A stretch of 64,000 nucleotides of DNA from Cognatilysobacter xinjiangensis (GTDB taxonomy: Bacteria; Pseudomonadota; Gammaproteobacteria; Xanthomonadales; Xanthomonadaceae). This document shows, one piece after another, positions 53,577 through 61,966 of this stretch. Position 1 is the stretch's first letter; every line of letters starts with the position of its first letter. The notes under the pieces were generated by a model. It was not told the origin of the DNA. It made no database searches and saw nothing but the letters and a program-made list of their open reading frames with translations. Location: the NCBI RefSeq assembly GCF_014651995.1, contig NZ_BMXY01000002.1, forward strand, positions 372,001 through 436,000, given 5' to 3'. A program made the translations under genes and the position numbers.

Positions 53577-54298
53577 ACGCCTGGTTGTTCGATCTCGGCA
53601 ATACGCGACTCAAGTGCGCACCGCTGGTGGGTGGCGCGCCGGGCGAAGTGCACGCGCTGGCGCACGGGGAGGGCGAACTCGCCGCGGCACTCGATGCGGT
53701 GCTGCCGCCGGATTTCGACGTCGCCTACGTGTCGAGCGTCGCCGGCGAAACCCTGCGCGTGGCGCTGCTCGACGCGCTGACGCGGCGCTGCCGGCGGATC
53801 GAACTCGCACGCACGCAGGCCGCGTTCCTCGACCTGCGCATCGCCTACGCGCAGCCGACGCGGCTCGGCGTCGACCGCTTCCTCGCGATGCTCGGCGCGC
53901 GTGCGCGCGGACGCGAGGCGCTGCTCGTCTGCGGCGTCGGCACCGCGCTCACGCTGGATCTCGTCGACGCCGACGGCCTGCATCGCGGCGGCCGCATCGC
54001 GCCTTCGCCGCGGCTCATGCGCGAGGCGCTGCACGCGCGCGCGCCGCAGTTGCCGGTCGACGGCGGCGTCTGGAACGACTGGGCGACCGACACCGCCGAC
54101 GCGCTCGCGTCCGGCTGCCTCGGCGCGTCGCTCGCACTGCTGCACGAGGCGCAGGCGTCGGCGACGACGCTGCTCGGCGCATCGCCGCGACTGCTCGTGC
54201 ATGGCGGCGGCGCGGGGCCACTGCTCGAACGCCTCCCCGGCGCCGTGCATCGCCCGTCGCTGGTGCTCGACGGCCTCGCGCGCTGGGCGACCGCGTAG
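53573..54298 (+). CDS. coaX: type III pantothenate kinase
   Basis: 241-residue CoaX. The N-terminal phosphate-binding loop is FDLGNTRLK (7-14), and the conserved GVGTALTLDLVDADG and GGRIAPSPRLM segments follow. It phosphorylates pantothenate at the first step of CoA synthesis. It is not inhibited by CoA in known relatives. ATGA overlap with birA as in many gammaproteobacteria. Confidence 0.93.
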   Translation: MNAWLFDLGNTRLKCAPLVGGAPGEVHALAHGEGELAAALDAVLPPDFDVAYVSSVAGETLRVALLDALTRRCRRIELARTQAAFLDLRIAYAQPTRLGVDRFLAMLGARARGREALLVCGVGTALTLDLVDADGLHRGGRIAPSPRLMREALHARAPQLPVDGGVWNDWATDTADALASGCLGASLALLHEAQASATTLLGASPRLLVHGGGAGPLLERLPGAVHRPSLVLDGLARWATA

Positions 54299-54356
54299 TG
54301 ACCGCGATCACGCGGCACGCGCACGCCGCGTCGCAGGTGCTGGCTAGAATCGACGC

Positions 54357-55025
54357 ATGTTGATGCGGGCCTCGCTGGTGCTGTTGCTGGTGCTCAACGC
54401 GGGCGTGGCCGCGTGGTGGGCGACGCACGTGCCCGCGGCGGCGGTGGATGCACCCGCGATGCCGGCCGACGTGCCCCTGTTGCAGCTCGCCGATGCGCCG
54501 CGTGGTGCGGCAGCCGCGCCCGCGCCCGTGCTGCCCGGCGATGGGCTGCGCTGCTACCGCTACGGCCCGTTCGGCAATCCCGCCGCGTTCGATGCGGCGC
54601 GGCGCGCGATCGTCGCGCAGGTCGCGTGGACCGCCACTGCCGAGCAGGTCGCCGGCACGCCGCGCGCCTGGCGCGTGATGCTGCCGCAGCCCGATCGTGC
54701 CACCGCGACCGCCACCGCCGCGCGTATCGGCGCCGCGGGCTTCAGCGACTACCTCGTGCTGCCCGAAACCGGTGACGATCCGAATGCGATCGCGCTCGGG
54801 CGCTACCGCAGCGAAGCCGCCGCGCGCGAGCGTGCCGCGCGCCTCGCGCAGGCGGGCTTTCCCGCGCGCGCCGAGCCGGTGGGCGGTCGCGTCGTGCAAT
54901 GGCTGGACGTGGCCGCCACGCCCGCCTTCGAGCCGCGCTCGGCGACGCTGGGCCTCACCGGCGCACCCATCGACTGCGCCGGCGTGCCGCGGGACGGGCG
55001 CTACACTATCCCCGGGCCGGCTTAG
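54357..55025 (+). CDS. SPOR-domain-like exported protein, overlaps tRNA-Thr
   Basis: 222 residues with an N-terminal hydrophobic anchor (ASLVLLLVLNAGVAAWW) and a C-terminal SPOR-like domain (LPGDGLRCYRYGPFGNPAAF, then ALGRYRSEAAARERAARLAQAGF). Found downstream of birA-coaX in related genomes. It would bind denuded glycan at septa. Its TAG stop lies ten bases inside the tRNA gene. Confidence 0.75.
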   Translation: MLMRASLVLLLVLNAGVAAWWATHVPAAAVDAPAMPADVPLLQLADAPRGAAAAPAPVLPGDGLRCYRYGPFGNPAAFDAARRAIVAQVAWTATAEQVAGTPRAWRVMLPQPDRATATATAARIGAAGFSDYLVLPETGDDPNAIALGRYRSEAAARERAARLAQAGFPARAEPVGGRVVQWLDVAATPAFEPRSATLGLTGAPIDCAGVPRDGRYTIPGPA

Positions 55026-55091
55026 CTCAGTCGGTAGAGCAACTGATTTGTAATCAGTAGGTCGTCGGTTCGATTCCGACAGCCGGCACCA
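55016..55091 (+). tRNA. tRNA-Thr (anticodon TGT)
   Basis: 76 bases including encoded CCA. Acceptor stem GCCGGCT / AGCCGGC, D arm TTAGCTCAGTCGGTAGAGCA, anticodon stem-loop CTGATTTGTAATCAG with anticodon TGT at the loop centre, T arm GTCGGTTCGATTCCGAC. It reads ACA/ACG-type Thr codons. A TACACT element at 55002-55007, inside the end of the SPOR gene, could be the -10 box. Confidence 0.97.
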
Positions 55092-55172
55092 CGGCCCGCC
55101 CGCGTCTTCCACCCCTTCATCGCGTCCCGCGCGCTGCGGTACTGTGGCCCGACGGCCCACGGTGGGGATGGG

Positions 55173-58100
55173 ATGTTCGGAGCGACACGCATCGGCGGAC
55201 GGGCAGGCACCGGCGCGCGCGAACAGTGCGTGCAGCTGCTCGTCTGGACCGGCATGTTCGTCGCGTCCGCGCTGGCGACGCTGGGGCTGGCGGAGCTGAG
55301 CAACGGCTCGGCGTCGGTCTGGATCGCCAACGCCTTGATCGTCGGGCATGCGATCCGCCACCCGCGCGCGCCGCTCGCGCCGCTTCTGGGCGCGGTCTTC
55401 CTCGGCACGCTGCTGGCATCGATCGGTCGGGGCACGCTGTCCGGCGCGTTGCTGTCGGGCGTGGCCAACGTCGTCGAGGTGGCGATCGTCTGCGTGGTGT
55501 TCGGGCGACTGCACCTGCGCGGCGACGATGCGCCCGACGTGCGCCGCATGCTCGCCGGCCTGGTGGTCGCGGTGGTGATCGCGCCGGCCGTCAGCGCGGC
55601 CATCGGCGCGACGATTCCCGGCGCGATGGGACGTGGCGACATCGTCCTGCGCTGGTTCCTCGCCGACGCGTTCGGCATGTTCGTGGTGCTGCCGCTGGCT
55701 TGGGCCTATACGCCGCGCGGCGCACAGGCATTGCTGCGCGGACGGCACGGCGCGGAGTTCGCGGCCGGCGCGCTCGTCGCGACGGCGGTCGCCGTGGTCG
55801 GCATCACCCAGCTGCGCCATCCGTATGCGCTGCTGCCGTTGCCGTTGCTGCTGGTCGCGCTGCGAAGTGGCGTACTGGCGACCGCCGCCTGCAATGCGCT
55901 GGTGGTCGCGACGGTGGTGACGCTCACGGCGCTGCAGCACAACGGCCTGCTTCCGCCGGCGCAGGGCATCGCCGACGTCGGACTGCGCCATACGTGGTTC
56001 CTGGCCTGCCTGGTCGCGCTCGGGCCGTTGGTCGTCGCGGTGCTGACGCGCGATCGCGATCGCGATCGACGTGAATCGGCCGAGGTCGCCGAGCGCCTGC
56101 AGGTGATCGCCGACAACCTGCCGGCCTTCGTCGCCGAGTTCGGGCCGGACCTGCGCTACCGCTTCGTCAACCACAAGTACTTCACCTGGCTGGGGCTGGC
56201 GGCGGACGCGGTAATCGGGCGCACGCCCGCCGAGGTGCTGGGCGAGGACGCCGCGCAACGGCTGCTGCCCTTCATGCAGCGCGCGCTGGAGGGCCAGCCG
56301 CAGCGTTTCGAGTTCCAGCTCGACGAGCGCCGGCTCGACGTGTTCTACGAGCCGCTGCCGCAGTCCGGCGGCTTCATCCTGATGGCGCACGACATCACCT
56401 GGCGCTACCAGGCCGAGCGCCGTTTCCGGCTGATGATCGAGGCCGCGCCCGATGCGGTGGTGCTGCTGGACCCCGACTCGCGCCGCATCCTGCTGGTGAA
56501 CCACCAGGCCGAACGCCTGTTCGGGCTGGCGCGCGAAGCGCTGCTGGGCCAGCCGATCGCACGCTTCATCGAGGGCATCGAACGCATGGACGGCCCGGCG
56601 CTGCGCGACTATCTCGACGCGCGTCGCGAACACGCGCAGGGCGAGGTGCTCGAGTTCGATGCGGTGCAGTCGGGCGGCTCGCGCTGCCCTGTCGAGGTGC
56701 TGCTGAGCGAGCTGAACGCCGGCGAGGAAACGCAGCTCGTCGCATCGATCCGCGACGTGTCCGCGCGCCGCCGCACCGAGCAGGCGCTGCAGGAGGAGCG
56801 CGAGCGTGCGCAGGTCACGCTGGATTCGATCGGCGACGCGGTGATCACCTGCGATACGACGCGGCGCGTAACCTCGCTCAACCCGGTCGCCGAAGCGATG
56901 ACCGGCCTGCCCTGCGGCGCGGCACTCGGCCGGCCGCTCGCCGAGGTGGTGCGCCTGCATCACGCCGATGCCACGGCCAGCGGCGCGCGCGCCGGTGCCG
57001 CGCTGCTGCATCGCCACGACGGCAGCGAGCTGCACGTGGAATACGCGCACTCGCCGATCACCGACGGCAAGGGCCGCGTGGTAGGCGGCGTGACGGTACT
57101 GCGCGACGTCAGCGAGGTGCGCGCGATGGCCGAGCGCATGTCGCACCTCGCGCAGCACGACTACCTCACCGGCCTGCCCAACCGCGTGCTGCTGCAGGAC
57201 CGCCTGTCGCAGGCGCTGCACCAGGTCGGCCACGGCGCGCGCGGCGCGGTGCTGTTCGTCGACCTCGACCACTTCAAGACCATCAACGACTCCCTGGGCC
57301 ATCCGGTGGGCGATCGCGTGCTGCAGGAGATCGCGCAGCGGCTCGCGGGCGTGGTGTCGGAGGACGACACCGTGAGCCGGCAGGGCGGCGACGAGTTCGT
57401 GCTGCTGCTCACGCGGCTGTCGGGCCCGAGCGATGCCGCGCGCATCGCGGAAGCGCTGATCGCCGCGATCGAGGCGCCGCTGGAGATCGAGGACCGCGTG
57501 CTGCACGTGTCGGCCAGCGTGGGCATCGCGCTGTTCCCCGAGGACGGGCAGGACATGCGCATGCTCACCAAGCAGGCCGATACCGCGCTCTACCACGCCA
57601 AGCAGTCCGGCCGCGCGCGCTACAGCTACTTCACCGCGGTGATGAGCGAACGCGCCGACCAGCGCCTGCGGCTGGAAGGCGAACTGCGCGCGGCGGTGGC
57701 CGACGGCGGCCTGTTCCTCGTCTACCAGCCCAAGATGCGCCTGCCCGGGCGCGAGCTTTCCGGCATGGAGGCCCTGGTGCGCTGGCGCCATGCCGACGGC
57801 CACGTGGTGCCGCCGTCGGACTTCATTCCCGTCGCCGAGGAAACCGGGCTGGTGCTCGCCATCGACGAATGGGTGCTGCGCGAGGCCTGCCGGCAGAACC
57901 GCGCGTGGATCGACGCCGGCCTGCCGTCGGTGCCGGTGGCGGTGAACCTCTCGCTCGCGCGCTTCGACCCCGAGCGCATCGTCGGCGGCATCGCGCGTGC
58001 GCTGTCGGACACCGGGCTCGCGCCGTGGCTGCTGGAGGTCGAGCTGACCGAAAGCCAGATGCTCGGCCACAGCGAACGGGCCACGCAGCTGATCGAGGGC

Positions 58101-58433
58101 ATCCGTCGGCTCGGCGTGCGCGTGTCGGTGGACGATTTCGGCACCGGTTATTCGAGCCTCGGCTACCTCACGCGGCACCGCTTCGATGCGATCAAGATCG
58201 ACCGCTCGTTCGTGCACGGCCTGCCGCATGCCACCGGCCAACGCGCGGTGGTGCAGGCCATCCTCGGCATGGCGCAGGCGCTGGACTACCGCGTGGTCGG
58301 CGAGGGCGTGGAGACCGAGGAGCAGGCCACCGCGCTGCTCGAGCTCGGCTGCCACGAGATGCAGGGCTACCTGCTCGGACGGCCGCTGCCGGCGTCGGAG
58401 ATGGAGCGGCTGCTTCGCACGATGAAGAGCTGA
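55173..58433 (+). CDS. MASE1-PAS-GGDEF-EAL c-di-GMP enzyme
   Basis: 1086 residues. N-terminal MASE1-type membrane domain with about eight TM helices (20-300), then three PAS-like regions (about 310-420, 430-545, 550-665), GGDEF (from HDYLTGLPNR, with the intact loop RQGGDEFVLL) and EAL (intact GMEALVRWRH, plus DDFGTGYSSL and KIDRSF). Both cyclase and phosphodiesterase motifs are complete, so it may act in either direction under PAS control. Preceded by the tRNA gene. Confidence 0.92.
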   Translation: MFGATRIGGRAGTGAREQCVQLLVWTGMFVASALATLGLAELSNGSASVWIANALIVGHAIRHPRAPLAPLLGAVFLGTLLASIGRGTLSGALLSGVANVVEVAIVCVVFGRLHLRGDDAPDVRRMLAGLVVAVVIAPAVSAAIGATIPGAMGRGDIVLRWFLADAFGMFVVLPLAWAYTPRGAQALLRGRHGAEFAAGALVATAVAVVGITQLRHPYALLPLPLLLVALRSGVLATAACNALVVATVVTLTALQHNGLLPPAQGIADVGLRHTWFLACLVALGPLVVAVLTRDRDRDRRESAEVAERLQVIADNLPAFVAEFGPDLRYRFVNHKYFTWLGLAADAVIGRTPAEVLGEDAAQRLLPFMQRALEGQPQRFEFQLDERRLDVFYEPLPQSGGFILMAHDITWRYQAERRFRLMIEAAPDAVVLLDPDSRRILLVNHQAERLFGLAREALLGQPIARFIEGIERMDGPALRDYLDARREHAQGEVLEFDAVQSGGSRCPVEVLLSELNAGEETQLVASIRDVSARRRTEQALQEERERAQVTLDSIGDAVITCDTTRRVTSLNPVAEAMTGLPCGAALGRPLAEVVRLHHADATASGARAGAALLHRHDGSELHVEYAHSPITDGKGRVVGGVTVLRDVSEVRAMAERMSHLAQHDYLTGLPNRVLLQDRLSQALHQVGHGARGAVLFVDLDHFKTINDSLGHPVGDRVLQEIAQRLAGVVSEDDTVSRQGGDEFVLLLTRLSGPSDAARIAEALIAAIEAPLEIEDRVLHVSASVGIALFPEDGQDMRMLTKQADTALYHAKQSGRARYSYFTAVMSERADQRLRLEGELRAAVADGGLFLVYQPKMRLPGRELSGMEALVRWRHADGHVVPPSDFIPVAEETGLVLAIDEWVLREACRQNRAWIDAGLPSVPVAVNLSLARFDPERIVGGIARALSDTGLAPWLLEVELTESQMLGHSERATQLIEGIRRLGVRVSVDDFGTGYSSLGYLTRHRFDAIKIDRSFVHGLPHATGQRAVVQAILGMAQALDYRVVGEGVETEEQATALLELGCHEMQGYLLGRPLPASEMERLLRTMKS

Positions 58434-58500
58434 CGCCCTTGCCCCGCGCCTCACGCCGCGCGCGCGAGGCTGCCGTGTCCCGAAACACCAGGAGCACGAC

Positions 58501-58752
58501 ATGGCACGCAACTTCCCCGGCGGCGCACCCGTGAGCGGCATCGAAGGCCAGGGCGATCTCGACCCGGCTACCCGCGGTGCCGATCGCGTCGACAGCAGGA
58601 TCGCGGACCGACAGGCGCTGGAAGGCCGCGAGGACGACGACCTCGCCGCCGGCAGCGAGGGCGAGGCCTGGCTGGAGGGCGCACGCAGCACGCCCCCCGC
58701 CGCCGACGTGCGCAGCGATGACCAGGGCACGCCGAACGGCGAGCCCACCTGA
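58501..58752 (+). CDS. small acidic hypothetical protein, 83 aa
   Basis: Hydrophilic, Asp/Glu/Gly-rich 83-residue protein, likely disordered; no Cys. A clear AGGAGC ribosome site before the ATG supports translation. Composition is like stress-related disordered proteins of this lineage; no family known. Confidence 0.6.
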   Translation: MARNFPGGAPVSGIEGQGDLDPATRGADRVDSRIADRQALEGREDDDLAAGSEGEAWLEGARSTPPAADVRSDDQGTPNGEPT

Positions 58753-58839
58753 GTCCGCGCCGGCCGGTCGATACAATCGACCGACCGGCCGGGCCTGCTG
58801 GGGCGGGGTTGTCGCGGCGCCCGGTCGCGGAGACGCGCC

Positions 58840-59763
58840 ATGTCCCGTCACTACTCCCCCGTCACCCTCATCGGGGCGCCGACCGATGTCGGCGCCGGCC
58901 ACCGCGGCGCGCGCCTCGGGCCGGAAGCCCTGCGCATCGCCGGCCTCGGCGAGGCCCTGATGGCCCGTGGCCTGCAGGTGCTCGACCGCGGCAACCTCGA
59001 AGGCCCGCGCAATCCTTGGCTCGATGCCGTCGACGGCTATCGCCACATCACCGAAGTCACCGAGTGGAACCGCCTGGTGATGGAGGCCGTCTACGGCGAG
59101 CTCCGCGACGGCCGCATGCCGATCCTGCTCGGCGGCGACCACTGCCTCGGGCTTGGTTCGATCACCGGCGTCGCGCGCTGGTGCCGCGAGGCCGGCAAGA
59201 AGCTGCGCGTGGTCTGGCTCGATGCGCATGCCGACTTCAACACGAGCGAAGTCACGCCGTCCGGCAACATCCACGGCATGCCCGTGGCCTGCCTGTGCGG
59301 CCTCGGCCCCGAGCCGCTCACGCATCTCTCCGGCGTGTCGCCCGCGGTGCGCCCCGAGGACATCCGCCAGATCGGCATTCGGTCGGTGGACGAGGGCGAG
59401 CGCCGCCTGCTCAAGCAGTACGGCATCGACGTCTACGACATGCGCTACATCGACGAGGTCGGCATGCGCGCGGCGGTGGAGGAAGCGCTCGACGGCCTCG
59501 ACGAGGACACGCACCTGCACGTGAGCTTCGACGTCGACTTCCTCGATCCGTCGATCGCGCCCGGCGTGGGCACCACGGTGCTCGGCGGCCCGACCTACCG
59601 CGAGGCCTCGCTGGTGATGGAGATGCTCTGCGATACCGGCCGCCTCGGCTCGCTGGACATCATGGAGCTCAATCCGCTGATCGACGACCACAACCGCACC
59701 GCGATCCTCGCGGTCGACCTGGTGGAAAGCCTGTTCGGCAAATCGACGCTGCTGCGCGACTGA
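58840..59763 (+). CDS. rocF: arginase
   Basis: 307-residue ureohydrolase that cleaves arginine to ornithine and urea. Mn ligands: GGDHCLG (98-104), DAHADFNT (128-135), and SFDVDFLDP at about 229. The length and motif set match bacterial arginases rather than agmatinases (SGNIHGMPVA loop). Cytoplasmic. It stands alone; no urease gene is in the window. Confidence 0.92.
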   Translation: MSRHYSPVTLIGAPTDVGAGHRGARLGPEALRIAGLGEALMARGLQVLDRGNLEGPRNPWLDAVDGYRHITEVTEWNRLVMEAVYGELRDGRMPILLGGDHCLGLGSITGVARWCREAGKKLRVVWLDAHADFNTSEVTPSGNIHGMPVACLCGLGPEPLTHLSGVSPAVRPEDIRQIGIRSVDEGERRLLKQYGIDVYDMRYIDEVGMRAAVEEALDGLDEDTHLHVSFDVDFLDPSIAPGVGTTVLGGPTYREASLVMEMLCDTGRLGSLDIMELNPLIDDHNRTAILAVDLVESLFGKSTLLRD

Positions 59764-59965
59764 GCGGCCGCGGCTTTAGCGACATCGGAATGGGGAATGC
59801 GGCGTCGATCGTGAAGATGCCGCCGCGAGTGCAACGCCTCGCCGCGGGAATGAACGCCGCGTGAGGCGCGCGAGCGACAGTGCACGCGCGTTTCACGGCG
59901 GCCGTCGTGTCATCGCCGCACGGATTCCCACTGCCGCGCCGCGGCGTCCCCCAGGAGATGACACC

Positions 59966-60118
59966 ATGAAGCGCCTGATCGTTCTGATGATGCTCGCCAT
60001 GTTCTCGATGAGCACCCTCACCGCCTGCAACACGATGGCGGGCGTGGGCAAGGATGTTTCGAAGGCCGGCGAAAAGGTCGAAGACAAGGCCGAGGACTGC
60101 AAGGACGGCAAGTGCTAA
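59966..60118 (+). CDS. entericidin-like small lipoprotein
   Basis: 50-residue lipoprotein: signal RLIVLMMLAMFSMSTLTAC with Cys at residue 21, then NTMAGVGKDVSKAGEKVED, as in EcnA/EcnB. Ribosome site CAGGAGAT. Family members are small membrane lipoproteins of an antidote/toxin-like pair in E. coli; here only one is seen. A strong terminator follows. Confidence 0.88.
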   Translation: MKRLIVLMMLAMFSMSTLTACNTMAGVGKDVSKAGEKVEDKAEDCKDGKC

Positions 60119-60142
60119 TCCACGCAGGATTCGCATGACGAG

Positions 60143-60172
60143 AGGGCCGGAGCGATCCGGCCCTTTCTCTTT
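60143..60172 (+). terminator. rho-independent terminator after the entericidin gene
   Basis: Nine-base perfect stem AGGGCCGGA / TCCGGCCCT around loop GCGA, followed by TTCTCTTT, 25 bases after the stop. Confidence 0.9.
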
Positions 60173-60278
60173 GCGCCGCCGGTGGCGCGCTGCAAGCGAC
60201 GCAAGTGCGACGCTGGGTCCGGCGGGTGGCGCGAACGCGCGCGGTAAACTGGCGATCCGCCCGTTTTTCCGCATCGAA

Positions 60279-61562
60279 ATGACCCGCACCCGCGTCCTCA
60301 CCGGCATCACCACCTCGGGCACGCCGCACCTGGGCAACTACGCCGGCGCGATCCGCCCGGCGCTGGAGGCCAGCCGCGACCCGTCGGTGGAGAGCTTCTA
60401 CTTCCTCGCCGACTACCACGCGCTGATCAAGTGCCAGGAACCGGCGCGCGTGCAGCGCTCCACGCTGGAGATCGCCGCGAGCTGGCTGGCCGCGGGTCTG
60501 GATCCGTCGAAGGTGTGGTTCTACCGCCAGAGCGACATCCCGGAGATTCCGGAACTCACCTGGCTGCTCACCTGCGTCGCCGGCAAGGGCATCCTCAACC
60601 GCGCGCATGCCTACAAGGCGGCGGTCGACCGCAACCGCGAGGCCGGCGAGGACGACGATGCGGGCGTGAGCGCCGGTTTGTTCATGTATCCGGTGCTGAT
60701 GGCCGCGGACATCCTGATCTTCAACGCCGACAAGGTGCCGGTCGGTCGCGACCAGATCCAGCACATCGAGATGGCGCGCGATTTCGGCCAGCGCTTCAAC
60801 CATCTCTACGGCGAGCACTTCACGCTGCCGGAAGTGACCATCGCCGAGAATGTGGCGACGCTGCCGGGCCTGGACGGCCGCAAGATGTCCAAGAGCTACG
60901 ACAACGTGATCCCGTTGTTCGCGCCGCGCGAGCAGCTGAAGAAGCTGATCTATTCGATCGTCACCGACTCGCGCGCGCTGGGCGAGCCGAAGGATGCCGA
61001 TGCATCCAACGTGTTCCAGCTCTACCAGGCGTTCTCGACGCCCGAACAGGCCGCGTCGATGCGTGCCGCGTTCGAGGCGGGCATCGGCTGGGGCGAGGCC
61101 AAGCAGGCACTGTTCGAGCGCATCGACGCCGAGATCTCGCCGATGCGCGAGAAGTACGAAGCGCTGATCGCGAAGCCCGCCGAGATCGAGGCGATCCTGC
61201 GCGACGGCGCTGCGCGCCTGCGCGCGACTTATGCGACGCCGCTTCTGGCCACGCTGCGCGAAGCCGTGGGCCTGCGCGACCTGTCGAAGGCGAGCGTCGC
61301 CGCGACGAAGGTCGAGGAAAGGCCCGCACCTGCGATGTTCAAGCAGTACCGCGAGGCGGACGGCCGCTTCTACTTCAAGCTGGTGCAGGGCGATCGCGTG
61401 CTGCTGCAGAGCGCGGGCTTCGATGCCCCGCGCGATGCGGGCCAGCGCGTGGCCGCGCTCAAGCAGGCCGGACGGCTCGACGACGAGTCGTTGCTCGCCG
61501 ACGGCGTGTCGCGCGAGGACGTCGATGCCGCGCTCGCGGCGATGGCGGAGGCCGCGGCATGA
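60279..61562 (+). CDS. trpS: tryptophanyl-tRNA synthetase
   Basis: 427-residue class I synthetase that charges tRNA-Trp. HIGH-like motif TPHLGNY (15-21) and KMSKS (about 204) are intact. The core (1-335) equals the usual bacterial length; the C-terminal 90 residues (FKQYREADGRFYFKLVQG and on) form an extra domain seen in Xanthomonadaceae. ATG at 60279 fits the MTRTRVLTGITTSG start. Confidence 0.95.
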   Translation: MTRTRVLTGITTSGTPHLGNYAGAIRPALEASRDPSVESFYFLADYHALIKCQEPARVQRSTLEIAASWLAAGLDPSKVWFYRQSDIPEIPELTWLLTCVAGKGILNRAHAYKAAVDRNREAGEDDDAGVSAGLFMYPVLMAADILIFNADKVPVGRDQIQHIEMARDFGQRFNHLYGEHFTLPEVTIAENVATLPGLDGRKMSKSYDNVIPLFAPREQLKKLIYSIVTDSRALGEPKDADASNVFQLYQAFSTPEQAASMRAAFEAGIGWGEAKQALFERIDAEISPMREKYEALIAKPAEIEAILRDGAARLRATYATPLLATLREAVGLRDLSKASVAATKVEERPAPAMFKQYREADGRFYFKLVQGDRVLLQSAGFDAPRDAGQRVAALKQAGRLDDESLLADGVSREDVDAALAAMAEAAA

Positions 61563-61882
61563 ACCAGCAGGTCCAGCTGCACCTCGCGCTCATCCTGTTC
61601 CTGCCGTGGTTCGCGATCCTCGGCAGCCTGTTCTGGTTCTATCCGCGCCAGCCGCGCACGCGTGCGCGACGCGTGTTCGATGTCACGTCGCTGGTCGTCG
61701 CAGTCGTGGCGTTCGTGATCGCGATGCGCATCGGCTACGTCATCGCCGAGCCCACCGGCACGGCCGGCAACATCTGGCGCCAGGTGGTGGCGACCGCGGG
61801 CGGCTATGCGGCCTTCCTCGGCGTCATGACCGTCGCCTGGTTCCTGCGCCGCCGCTGGCTGCGCCGCCTGCTGCCGAATTGA
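61559..61882 (+). CDS. small membrane protein coupled to trpS
   Basis: 107 residues with three TM helices (LALILFLPWFAILGSLFW, DVTSLVVAVVAFVIAM, AGGYAAFLGVMTVAWFL) and basic ends. ATG overlaps the trpS stop by 4 bases (ATGA), so it is translated with it. No family recognised. Confidence 0.72.
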   Translation: MNQQVQLHLALILFLPWFAILGSLFWFYPRQPRTRARRVFDVTSLVVAVVAFVIAMRIGYVIAEPTGTAGNIWRQVVATAGGYAAFLGVMTVAWFLRRRWLRRLLPN

Positions 61883-61966
61883 ACCGCCTTTAAACCCGTC
61901 GGCCCGGCGGGGCATCGATGAAGGACCGCGACGCTTCCGTCGCGGCTTCCATCGATGGATCCCGAC

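Noticed and set aside
54015-58841. 1608-codon minus-strand open frame
   Set aside because: Antisense to coaX, the SPOR gene, the tRNA and the GGDEF-EAL gene. No domain pattern; the sense genes have clear motifs.
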